DNA from: Elusimicrobium sp. An273
GTDB lineage: Bacteria; Elusimicrobiota; Elusimicrobia; Elusimicrobiales; Elusimicrobiaceae
NCBI RefSeq assembly: GCF_002159705.1
Contig: NZ_NFJD01000002.1
Span: 264,397-328,396 of the forward strand
DNA: 64,000 bases
Reading direction: 5' to 3'
This document shows, piece after piece, positions 49,627-57,997 of this stretch (position 1 is its first letter; each line of letters opens with the position of its first letter). The position numbers and the translations under genes are program-made. The notes below the pieces were generated by a model that did no database searches, was not told the origin of the DNA, and saw only the letters and a list, made by a program, of their open reading frames with translations.

Positions 49627-51505
49627 AATTGGTGTCTCCGGGTTTTCTGTATATTTTTAGGTAAATCTGAAAACAAGTTCCTTTGCCGGGAACGCTGTGG
49701 ATAAACAATTTGCCTTTGTGTCGGCTGATGGCTTTACCCACGACCGCCAATCCAAGCCCCGTTCCGCGGGCTTTGGTGGTAAAGAACGGCGCAAACATTT
49801 TGTGCCGCACTTCTTCCGTAATGCCGGTTCCTTGGTCGGCAATATAGATGCACACCAACCGCCGGCCGATTTTGGTGCCCACGGTCAGCGTGCCGCCATT
49901 GGGCATGGCTTCTATGGCGTTGGAAACCACGTTGCGGATGGCCTGTTTGATTTCTTCGGCATCCACCTTAATCCGTACGCTTTCCGGGTCTAATTCGTCT
50001 TTCAGGGTAATCCCCGGAATAAACGGATACGAAAGCAATAATTCCCGCAGATAGCTGTTTAAATCCACCGTCGTCAACATCAGCTCGCGGGTGCGGGCAT
50101 AGCCCAATACTTCGCTGATAATGCTGTTGGCCTGTTTGATTTCGGAATCAATAATACCAAATTGTTTCGTCAGCTTGGGATCCGGCGACGCCACCAGCAT
50201 TTTAATCAGGCGGGTGGCATTGCTGATGACGGCCAGCGGGTTTCTGATTTCGTGGCTGATAATAGACGCCATCTGCCCAATGGCCGCCAAGCGTTCCGCC
50301 TTTACCAACTCCTTACTGGCCGCTTTCAATTCGTGGGTTCTTTCTTCCACCCGTTTTTCCAGCGCTTGGTTTACTTGCGCCAATTCCGTCTGCGCGCGCA
50401 AAAGTTCCTGCCGGCGGGTATGCAACGTGCCCGACATATCCACAAACGCAGCCGCCAGTTCGCCGATTTCGTTGTTGGGAATTTCCACGTCTTCTTTCTT
50501 TACCACATAATCCTCTTTTTCGCGCTGTTTTACCGCCGCTTCGCGCAGGCGCTCCAGCGGGCGCGTAATGGGTTTAATCACCCAATAGCTTACAATCAGC
50601 ACAAACGCCAGCATGGCCAGCACCAACACGATTACATCCCAAAACGAATGGAAGGTGCTTTCCACAAACAACTGTGCCGCCACATTGGCCGGCTGGTCTA
50701 CATATACTTTCCACCCGGGCAGCGATAAGTTCGCCACCGCCACCAATACGGAGTCTCCGTCCGGAAGCCTCACCTCTCCGCTGGGCTCGTCCCCCAATTG
50801 TGCATTAATGGCTTGCACCTTGGCTTCCATTTCGGGCTGCGGTTCTTGGGCCAGCCCATCCGGCGCGCCGTTATACGAAATAATCTTGCCGTCTTCCGTA
50901 GCGATGATGGCGTTCATATCCAGCGGATACGCTTGGGAAAGCGATTCCCCCATCTCTTTCAAATTCATTTCCGCCACCAACACGCCCGAAACGCGCGTGT
51001 CCCCCAAATGCTGCCGCACGGGGAATGCCAGCAGGGCAAACAAACCGCCTTTTCGTTGGTAAACCTCACTGATATAATCTTTTCCCCGCTGCACGCATAC
51101 TTCCACGATATGGGGCAGCATCTCGGCATAATTTACCGTTCCGGCGGGAGTACCGGCCGAAAACAGCTGAACCCCGCTGGGGTTTAAAACGGCCAAATAA
51201 ACGATAGCAGGATTGCGCGCCAGCAAATACTTTAAATCTTGTTCATTAATAAAATCGTGCCCGCCGAAATCCGTATGCAAATCCACGAAAATAGAAAATA
51301 ACTGGGCTTTCCTGTTGATATGCGCCCGCGCCACCGAAGCCAAGCGGCTGGCTACCGTTTGCTGTTTTTGCAGAATTTCATTTTTTAAGATGCGGCTGTC
51401 CACCCCCATTACGTGGTAGGCGATAATGACTACCGGCACAATGGAAATCAGGATAAGTACCAGCACCGCTTTGGCAAACAATCCATTAAATCTTTTGATA
51501 TGCAT
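49610..51505 (-). CDS. Membrane sensor histidine kinase
   Basis: 631 residues from the ATG at 51505 with AGGA upstream. Order: membrane helix (about 12-33), periplasmic Cache-like sensor (35-285), second helix (about 292-312), HAMP (313-370), coiled coil, kinase core with H-box ISHEIRNPLAV, N-box NVVSNAIEAM, G1 DQGTGI, F-box FAPFFTTK and G2 GTGLGLAVV. It probably senses a small molecule or state in the periplasm. It follows a terminator and starts the signalling block HK, hybrid kinase, regulator. Confidence 0.92.
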   Translation of the reverse strand: MHIKRFNGLFAKAVLVLILISIVPVVIIAYHVMGVDSRILKNEILQKQQTVASRLASVARAHINRKAQLFSIFVDLHTDFGGHDFINEQDLKYLLARNPAIVYLAVLNPSGVQLFSAGTPAGTVNYAEMLPHIVEVCVQRGKDYISEVYQRKGGLFALLAFPVRQHLGDTRVSGVLVAEMNLKEMGESLSQAYPLDMNAIIATEDGKIISYNGAPDGLAQEPQPEMEAKVQAINAQLGDEPSGEVRLPDGDSVLVAVANLSLPGWKVYVDQPANVAAQLFVESTFHSFWDVIVLVLAMLAFVLIVSYWVIKPITRPLERLREAAVKQREKEDYVVKKEDVEIPNNEIGELAAAFVDMSGTLHTRRQELLRAQTELAQVNQALEKRVEERTHELKAASKELVKAERLAAIGQMASIISHEIRNPLAVISNATRLIKMLVASPDPKLTKQFGIIDSEIKQANSIISEVLGYARTRELMLTTVDLNSYLRELLLSYPFIPGITLKDELDPESVRIKVDAEEIKQAIRNVVSNAIEAMPNGGTLTVGTKIGRRLVCIYIADQGTGITEEVRHKMFAPFFTTKARGTGLGLAVVGKAISRHKGKLFIHSVPGKGTCFQIYLKIYRKPGDTNYGEAS

Positions 51506-51583
51506 ACACGTCCTATCGGTTTTACTTTTCAAAGCAACCGGGTCATCGGCCGGGAAAGTCGGCCCATCACCTGCCTGCTTTGG

Positions 51584-51618
51584 AAAACGGGGGCCGGGAT
51601 CCTTCCCAGCCCCCGTTT
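51584..51618 (-). terminator. Terminator between thioredoxin-fold gene and sensor kinase
   Basis: AAACGGGGGC and GCCCCCGTTTT arms around a 14-base loop on the leftward RNA, ending in UUUU. It would end or weaken the main Tad transcript before the kinase genes. Confidence 0.75.
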
Positions 51619-51638
51619 GACTTTAAATCAAGTGCTTT

Positions 51639-52589
51639 TTAGCAGCTGCCGGCCGGTACGGCTGCAGCGCCAGGCTGAGCGGCGTTCGGATTTAAAAATC
51701 CGAAGCCTTCAATCTGCGCGGCCGAACCGAAATCCAGCTGCACTTTGCCTTCCCACAAGAAGGTCGGCGAGGCATTAACACCGTATTCGGCGGCATATTT
51801 GGCTTCTTCTTTAAGCAGTTCAATGCCTTCTTTATCAAATTTCTTCATGATTTTTTTAGTGTTAATGCCGGCTTCTTCCATCGCCTTATCCCAGCGGCTG
51901 GAGCGGTAATCCTTGTTGCGGATTTCCAGGTATTTCCAGAATTTTTCGGGATAGTATTTGGCAATTAACAATTGGCGGACGTCTTCTTCCCATTCCGCCG
52001 GGCCGTGCAGGCTGCCGAAGCCGTTCTTTTCGTCATAGTTGACGATGTAGCGCACTTTAATATCTTTTCCTTCCGGCATTTTGCCGTCTTTTTGGGCTTG
52101 AATGACCAAGTTTTCCGCCATCGCGCCATACGGGCATTGGGACATTACAAACAGTTCCATAACCCCCGGTTTTCCCGTTTTGCCGTTAAATACGCCTTGG
52201 CGGGTCTGACGGGGCAAAATGATGAAATCATCATTTTCTTGGGCATATCCGTATTGCAGATGTTTTTCCAGTTTGGCACGGATATCATCCGTCTTTTTGA
52301 TTAAATAAAGCGGCAAAAAGCTGTAATCCAAATTTGCCATTTTGGGATCCGCCGCCGCTTCTTTGTAGGAAACCTTGGTTACCGTCGGTTCCGCATTTAA
52401 AAACTGGGCGATTCCCGCCGTTAGCAACACGTCTTCTTTACCGGCGTCATACTCATCCGATTCTACGATAATAAATTCGGCTTTCGTTTTTTCCGGAGCT
52501 TTCGCTTTTTTCGCTGCTTTTTTGGCCGGCGCCGCAAACGCCAACCCCGCAACGGCACACACTAACAATAAGGTTAATAGTTTTTTCAT
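51639..52589 (-). CDS. Exported thioredoxin-fold protein, DsbA/GILT-like
   Basis: 316 residues with signal peptide to about 19 (VAGLAFAA) and a Lys/Ala-rich linker. The N-terminal part (30-120) is a degenerate thioredoxin-like unit; the main domain (about 135-300) has ELFVMSQCPYGAMAEN, in which the usual second Cys of CxxC is missing (CPYG), a helical insert, and the cis-Pro loop VNASPTFLW. The protein ends ...PAGSC, with Cys last. A monothiol or structural role is thus more likely than a full dithiol oxidase, unless the end Cys acts as partner. Its place among Cys-rich surface proteins suggests help in their folding. Confidence 0.75.
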   Translation of the reverse strand: MKKLLTLLLVCAVAGLAFAAPAKKAAKKAKAPEKTKAEFIIVESDEYDAGKEDVLLTAGIAQFLNAEPTVTKVSYKEAAADPKMANLDYSFLPLYLIKKTDDIRAKLEKHLQYGYAQENDDFIILPRQTRQGVFNGKTGKPGVMELFVMSQCPYGAMAENLVIQAQKDGKMPEGKDIKVRYIVNYDEKNGFGSLHGPAEWEEDVRQLLIAKYYPEKFWKYLEIRNKDYRSSRWDKAMEEAGINTKKIMKKFDKEGIELLKEEAKYAAEYGVNASPTFLWEGKVQLDFGSAAQIEGFGFLNPNAAQPGAAAVPAGSC

Positions 52590-52607
52590 TCCCCCATGTC
52601 TCCTTTT

Positions 52608-52877
52608 TTATTTATCTTCCAATTCTACGCGTACTCCGCGGATTCCCACGGCGCACAACAAATTATACGCCAACAGAAAGAAAACCGCCGAAACCAAGAA
52701 CAGCAAAGTGCTTTGGATGGCACGCATCACTAAACCCATGATATACGCGGCGTTAATGACGGCATCCGGGTTGAACACTTCCATCAAAGCGCTCAGCATC
52801 ATCACCACGAATACGGCCAACGGAAATACGGAAAACAATACCGTTGAAATACCAATTTTTTTAATTTCTACTCTCAT
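52608..52877 (-). CDS. Small two-helix membrane protein
   Basis: 89 residues with two membrane helices (about 13-33 and 53-76) joined by a loop with FNPDAVINAAY, and short charged ends (VEIKKIG; RVELEDK). The plan recalls DUF3566-type proteins, but that match is from memory and weak. It lies between the HAMP sensor and the thioredoxin-fold protein, 18-20 bases from each, within the Tad operon. Role unknown. Confidence 0.65.
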   Translation of the reverse strand: MRVEIKKIGISTVLFSVFPLAVFVVMMLSALMEVFNPDAVINAAYIMGLVMRAIQSTLLFLVSAVFFLLAYNLLCAVGIRGVRVELEDK

Positions 52878-52897
52878 AGTATCTCCTCAAAACTCCC

Positions 52898-54007
52898 TTA
52901 CTTTTCAGGTTCCAGCACCAGCACGATGCGGTTTTTGCCGGCATCGTCCGGCAGCTGAACGGCTTTCACCAAACATTTTACATTTTTATTGATGACCGTG
53001 CCGCGTAAAACTTTTGTCGGGTTTTCCAGCGCCTCTCCCACCACTTGGATAATTTCCTGCTGTCTGCCGTCAAAAATATCCAACAGGTGGATGCGGTCTT
53101 TGCCCGGCATATTTAATTCAAAGTTGGTATAGAGGATGTTATTGTTCTCGTCAATGACCAACGCGCGAGACCCTTTGGGCACGGTAACGGCCAAAATGGT
53201 TTTCCACCAGCGTTGTTCTTTTTCAAGAGACATAATTTCCACATTTTCCAAACTCTTAATATCTTCCCGAATTTTTGCCAACAGAGATGAAATGGAAACG
53301 GCCACGTCGCCGATTTCATCCTTCCTCGGCGGGAAAGACAACGACAAATTGTTTAAAGACACCGCTTCCACGCTGTCCTTTAACGCCCCCAGCGGACGCA
53401 GGATTTTAAGCAGTAAGAATAAATACAGCACGCCGCCAATGAGCAAAATCATAATTACGGCGCCCACCGCATAGCGCACCATAGAGGAATGGATGAGCTT
53501 CTTGGCGCTTTCGCGCGAAACCGTAACATTTACCACGCCGGCCACCGTATTCCCCTTCGCCAGCAACGGAATAGCCATATCGTAATAATCCCCGTTGCCA
53601 AACAAAATGGCCCGCGGCAGGCCGTCCCGAATGGCCTGCACCACCGCGTTGGTATCAAAACCGACGGAGTTGTTGTAATCCGAATACGACATGCGCAGAA
53701 ATTTGGTGTTTTCGTGCCAGCGGATAGATCCGTCATAGTTCAAATACACCAAGCTTTTAATCCGGTCGTCGTTGCGCTGCAGCCCTTTCATAATTTCCGC
53801 TTCGCGGAAGGTAGCTTCGCCTTTGGGGCGGGAGGCCAGCCACTGCACCAGTGTAGGCGCACGGAAACGCACCATTTCCACCATTTCGTTTTGTAGTTTT
53901 TTATCAAATACAAATTTGAACAGGTTGTAATAGAAGAGCCCGCCAATCACCGCGGCATATACCGTGACTAGTACAAACCATAATACCCATTTAGAAGTCA
54001 ATTTCAT
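52898..54007 (-). CDS. Membrane sensor with HAMP and PAS-like domain, no kinase
   Basis: 369 residues: helix (about 8-28), periplasmic sensor-like part (30-175, with VYLNYDGSIRWHEN), second helix (about 180-203), HAMP (204-255, ILRPLGALKDSVEAV), a coiled coil, then a PAS-like end (VIDENNNILYTNFELN). No histidine kinase, cyclase or receiver motif follows, so it must act on another protein, perhaps the kinases encoded nearby or the Tad machine itself. Fourteen bases separate it from the TPR gene. Confidence 0.8.
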   Translation of the reverse strand: MKLTSKWVLWFVLVTVYAAVIGGLFYYNLFKFVFDKKLQNEMVEMVRFRAPTLVQWLASRPKGEATFREAEIMKGLQRNDDRIKSLVYLNYDGSIRWHENTKFLRMSYSDYNNSVGFDTNAVVQAIRDGLPRAILFGNGDYYDMAIPLLAKGNTVAGVVNVTVSRESAKKLIHSSMVRYAVGAVIMILLIGGVLYLFLLLKILRPLGALKDSVEAVSLNNLSLSFPPRKDEIGDVAVSISSLLAKIREDIKSLENVEIMSLEKEQRWWKTILAVTVPKGSRALVIDENNNILYTNFELNMPGKDRIHLLDIFDGRQQEIIQVVGEALENPTKVLRGTVINKNVKCLVKAVQLPDDAGKNRIVLVLEPEK

Positions 54008-54020
54008 ACGGTCTTTTCTC

Positions 54021-55442
54021 CTATCTCAACAATTCTTCCACTTTCCGCAAGCCCAAGTCGGCGTCGCTGTTGCCCGGATCCAGCTGTTTGGCCACAATCC
54101 ACGCTTGGCGCGCGCGTTCATAATCGTCTTGGTTGAAAGCGTCCAACCCTTCAATATATTTGGCGCGGGACGCCGCACTGGCTTCCGCCGATACGCGGCT
54201 GGTCGTGCCGCCCAAGGTGGGCAGGGTTTCGTTCGTTCCCACCGCACCCACGGAGGAACCTATCCCCGTGGCGCCCGGAATGGAACCCGGAATGACGGCC
54301 CCTTCCGAAAGGCCCGGCACCGGATCTACCGTAACGGTTTCAATCGGCTCTTCTTCCATCGTAGCGGCTTCTTCCGCTTTCTTGGCGGCTTCTTCCGCTT
54401 TTTGAGCGGCTTGCTCCGCTTTGATAGCCTGTTGTTGCTTCACGCGCAAATGGTTTTCTTTGGCGTTGCGGGCCCGTTTAATCAAACTGTCCATCGTGCC
54501 CGAATCGGCCCCCCATTTTTTGGCATTCGTCCAATACGAAATAGCCTGGTCAAAACGGTTGGAATTATAAGATTTATTGCCGGCATTGTAATACCCGGCG
54601 GCAATTTCGTTTTTAAGCTGCGACATATACTTCTGCACGCGCGGATCGCCGGGCTGAATTTTAATAATTCTTTCAAACACGGCATACGCTTCCACAAACT
54701 GGCCTTTGTTATAAAATTCCATGGCTTGTTTCATGGAGTCCGATACTTGCTGTTTGCGCAGTTTGTTTTCCGTATCGGAGATTTTAGCCAGCAGTTTGGG
54801 GTCGTCTTTGCGCATGAGCAACGCATTGTACCAGGCATCCAACGCTTTTTGATAATCGCCGTCTTCATAGGCCACGTCTCCGCGGCGGGTATATTCCTTC
54901 GCGATATCATAATCAATTTTGCGTTTCCAAGACTGCGCTTTGGAATTGCCCGGCTGAATGGTTAAAATTTCATTTAATTTATCGTTGGCTTCCACCAAGC
55001 GGCCGCTGTCGTAGAGGCGGATGGTTTCCTGGAACTTGGCTTCAATCACCTGCGCTTCCGAAATCGTTCCATAGGTGCCCATATCGCTGGCTTGGCGGGC
55101 CAGCGTCTGCGCCTGTTTAAAATTCGGGTCAATACTTAAAATGGTTTGCGCCATTTCCTGGGCGCGCTGGTAATCCCCGTGTTTATAAAGCAGGTATGCG
55201 TTTTCGTACACCATGCGCAGGGTATAGTTCTGGATGCGCTGTTTTTCCAGCTGAACGGTGGAAAGATACTGTTTTTTCTCTTCCACGTCATTAAGCGTTC
55301 CCATAGAAATTTTGCTTAAGTCCAACAGCATGCCTTCTTCTTTTCCATGCTGGCGAACGGGAATTTCTTTACGAAAGGTAGCCGCTTGCATCCCGGCGGA
55401 GGCAAGAACGAGCAATAAGGTCAAAGTAAAATATTTTTTCAT
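54021..55442 (-). CDS. Exported TPR protein of the Tad locus (TadD-like role)
   Basis: 473 residues with a signal peptide to about 20 (VLASAGMQA). TPR units are visible at NAYLLYKHGDYQRAQEMA, GDVAYEDGDYQKALDAW, EFYNKGQFVEAYAVF, GNKSYNSNRFDQAISYW and a last one at EGLDAFNQDDYERARQAW. Before the last unit is a Lys/Ala/Glu coiled coil and an acidic, Thr/Val/Gly linker. No lipobox, unlike many TadD proteins, which act as TPR pilotins for the secretin. Its place after tadC fits that role. Confidence 0.75.
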   Translation of the reverse strand: MKKYFTLTLLLVLASAGMQAATFRKEIPVRQHGKEEGMLLDLSKISMGTLNDVEEKKQYLSTVQLEKQRIQNYTLRMVYENAYLLYKHGDYQRAQEMAQTILSIDPNFKQAQTLARQASDMGTYGTISEAQVIEAKFQETIRLYDSGRLVEANDKLNEILTIQPGNSKAQSWKRKIDYDIAKEYTRRGDVAYEDGDYQKALDAWYNALLMRKDDPKLLAKISDTENKLRKQQVSDSMKQAMEFYNKGQFVEAYAVFERIIKIQPGDPRVQKYMSQLKNEIAAGYYNAGNKSYNSNRFDQAISYWTNAKKWGADSGTMDSLIKRARNAKENHLRVKQQQAIKAEQAAQKAEEAAKKAEEAATMEEEPIETVTVDPVPGLSEGAVIPGSIPGATGIGSSVGAVGTNETLPTLGGTTSRVSAEASAASRAKYIEGLDAFNQDDYERARQAWIVAKQLDPGNSDADLGLRKVEELLR

Positions 55443-55454
55443 ATTTTTTATCCT

Positions 55455-56345
55455 CTAAAATCCCATGCCGCCGCTAATCAGGCTGCCGATCATCGGGGCT
55501 AAAATTAACGCAAAAATCGTCGGGAAAATAAACACGAAAAGCGGGAACAACATCTTCGTGGAAGCCTGTGCCGCCAATTTTTCCGCGCGGCTTAAACGGC
55601 GCGAGCGCAAATCCGACGAGAAGTTGCGCAGCAAATCCACCAAGCTCGTACCCAATTCATCCGACTGAATAATCAAACTCACCAGCGAGCGCACCTCCGC
55701 CACGCCCGTTCGGGCAGAAAAGCGTTCCAACGCTTCACGGCGGGAGTAGCCCAGCTTAATTTCATTAATCGTTTTTTCCAATTCTTCTTCCAAAATGGTT
55801 TTTTCTTTGGCAATTTTGATAATTCTTTCAAAGGCGGTTAAATAGTCCAACCCGGATTCAATAATCAAAGCCGCCAAATCTACCGTCGTGGAGAAATTGC
55901 CCAAAATTTCCGCCTGACGTTTTTGAATTTTGCTCTTAATCAATACGTCCGGCACCATAAAGCAAACCGGCACCAAAAGAACCGGCCAGATGGCCTGGAA
56001 CAACAGCATAATGGCCGCGGGTATCACTAGGGCCGCAATGACTTTAGTATATAAAATATCCACCGGCTGCGGCGTATCCGGGCTGCCCAGCTGCATATGC
56101 ATTTCTTCCAAACTTTTTTCCAAGTGAAAGTTGTGCAGGCAGAACACGGCCAACCGGTCTAAAATCTTTTCTTCCGGTTTCAGCCGCGCAAAGCTGGAAG
56201 TAGACTTAAAGCGGCGCACCGCCACGTCTACAATTTCTTCTTTTTTAGGCTTCGGAGACAGCAAACCAAAGATAGTGAGAAATACCGAAAACATCCCCAC
56301 CGCCAGCAACAAGTTCAGCCCTAATGTAAACACTAAATTGTTCAT
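55455..56345 (-). CDS. tadC: Tad inner-membrane platform protein TadC
   Basis: 296 residues with the T2SSF (GspF) domain in the C-terminal two thirds: helix (about 8-28), FCLHNFHLEKSLEEM, two helices (about 105-145), then the typical GNFSTTVDLAALIIESGLDYLTA and LVSLIIQSDELGTSLVDLL, and a final helix (about 265-290). With TadB it forms the platform that the TadA ATPase turns to build the pilus. Two bases separate it from tadB. Confidence 0.9.
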   Translation of the reverse strand: MNNLVFTLGLNLLLAVGMFSVFLTIFGLLSPKPKKEEIVDVAVRRFKSTSSFARLKPEEKILDRLAVFCLHNFHLEKSLEEMHMQLGSPDTPQPVDILYTKVIAALVIPAAIMLLFQAIWPVLLVPVCFMVPDVLIKSKIQKRQAEILGNFSTTVDLAALIIESGLDYLTAFERIIKIAKEKTILEEELEKTINEIKLGYSRREALERFSARTGVAEVRSLVSLIIQSDELGTSLVDLLRNFSSDLRSRRLSRAEKLAAQASTKMLFPLFVFIFPTIFALILAPMIGSLISGGMGF

Positions 56346-56347
56346 AA

Positions 56348-57970
56348 TTATACCCGCACTTCTCCCATCTTTTGCAGTACTTTCATACCGATGCCGATCC
56401 AGATGATACAGAACAGGAACAGGAAAATACCCATCGGACTGGTATAGAACGAAATCATCTGAGACGGGTTAAAGATAAACATAACCAGCATCATGACAAA
56501 CGGCATAATACTGACTACAATAGACTGGATTTTTTGCTGGGCGGTCATCGCCTGCAATTTTTCTTCCAGTTTGCTTTCTTCGCGGATGTTTTCCACCAAG
56601 CGCGCGAAAATGACCGTCAAGTTACCGCCGACCTGGCGCTGAATGATAATGGCCTTAATAATATACGAAAGCATACGGCTTTCCACGCGGTCGGACAGGC
56701 CGTCCAAAGCTTTTTCAAAGGGCGTACCCAGCTGATAGTTTTTAATTACCAGCCCAAATTCATCGGCAATCGGCGGGAGCATATCTTTGGATACCAGTTC
56801 AAACCCTTGCACAATGTCCATACCGGAGCGCAGGGAGTTGGAAAGCAAAATTAACGCGTCCATCAGCTGTTTGTTAATGCGTTTGCCGCGGCTTTTCTTT
56901 AATGCGTCCAACACGGCCGTAGGCATCCGAATACTGACGACGCCCCCCATAAACACCACCAGCAAAAACACAAACACGCCCGTAAAGCCGCCCACCATCA
57001 GGCCCAAGAACAGCCCAAACAGGGCGAACAGGCCTACCGTACCGAATACAATGTATTTGATATCAATCGTAACGAACTGACGGTTAAAATCTTCGGCCCA
57101 TACCACGCTTTTTTGTTTATATTCTTCCACCAAGCGCAAAATGTTTTCACGTTTATTTTCCAGCAGCAAGTAAACCGCCAAGCCCGCCAGCGAAGACCCC
57201 AGCACAATTAAAATCAGGCTTACCATGCGGTCGGCCGTAGTGGTGCGGTAAATTTTCGGATCCGGCGGATAGGTGGGAATAGACGTGCCCAAAAACTGCG
57301 AAAACAAATGGTTGGAAAGCACCACTACCGCCATGACGGATTGGCGGTATTTGTCTTCCCGTTGGGCAATAGGGCTGGAAAAAGATTCAATGGTGCTGAA
57401 AAATTCATTGTTGATTAATTCAAACGTGGAAAGCATCGAGCGGGCCCGGCCGTCCATGCTGTCTTTCATAATCAGCAGCTGGTTGCCGCGCAGCAAGTCT
57501 TTATTCAATCTGTCCAGCGTCGCCATCAGGTTGATACGGTTCCCCACAAACCCGCGCGAGAGCTGCTCCAACACTACCGGCTGGCTGGGATCCAAGGATT
57601 TGGCCGCACGGTCTAAAAACAGGTAAACGTTCGAAAACGCCTGGCGCCACAAATCCACTTCGCTATAGGTGCCTTCGTTGGGAACATAGACTACTTTATT
57701 TTTATCCATGCGCTCCAATTCCGTAGCAAACCATTCCGGCATTTTAACCGTCCGCCCGGCGGAAGCGCCGCACACGTTGGGCAGAGTGTAAACCTTTTTT
57801 TCCGTTTCCAAATTTACGTCAAAAAATTCCGCCAGAATACGCATTTTTTCCTGGGCGCACTGAATCCGTGCCAAATCCTGCTGCCCCAGCGCACGGGCCT
57901 GCAGCGGTGCCGGTGCGGCGGCCGCCAAAAGCAATACACCCAATAGAAAAGCATACAGTTTTTTCGTCAT
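56348..57970 (-). CDS. tadB: Tad platform protein TadB with extra exported domain
   Basis: 540 residues. The C-terminal ~290 are a normal TadB: helices around 255-275 and 310-350, T2SSF core (LMDALILLSNSLRSGMDIVQG, NYQLGTPFEKALDGL, QRQVGGNLTVIF) and a last pair of helices (480-535). The N-terminal 250 residues are additional: signal peptide to about 26, then a helical, probably periplasmic domain (CAQEKMRILAEFFDV, LERMDKNKVVYVPNEG) with two Cys. TadB is usually 280-330 residues, so this is a lineage-specific extension or fusion. Confidence 0.88.
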   Translation of the reverse strand: MTKKLYAFLLGVLLLAAAAPAPLQARALGQQDLARIQCAQEKMRILAEFFDVNLETEKKVYTLPNVCGASAGRTVKMPEWFATELERMDKNKVVYVPNEGTYSEVDLWRQAFSNVYLFLDRAAKSLDPSQPVVLEQLSRGFVGNRINLMATLDRLNKDLLRGNQLLIMKDSMDGRARSMLSTFELINNEFFSTIESFSSPIAQREDKYRQSVMAVVVLSNHLFSQFLGTSIPTYPPDPKIYRTTTADRMVSLILIVLGSSLAGLAVYLLLENKRENILRLVEEYKQKSVVWAEDFNRQFVTIDIKYIVFGTVGLFALFGLFLGLMVGGFTGVFVFLLVVFMGGVVSIRMPTAVLDALKKSRGKRINKQLMDALILLSNSLRSGMDIVQGFELVSKDMLPPIADEFGLVIKNYQLGTPFEKALDGLSDRVESRMLSYIIKAIIIQRQVGGNLTVIFARLVENIREESKLEEKLQAMTAQQKIQSIVVSIMPFVMMLVMFIFNPSQMISFYTSPMGIFLFLFCIIWIGIGMKVLQKMGEVRV

Positions 57971-57997
57971 ATTTCCCTATATTCCAATATCTGCAAA

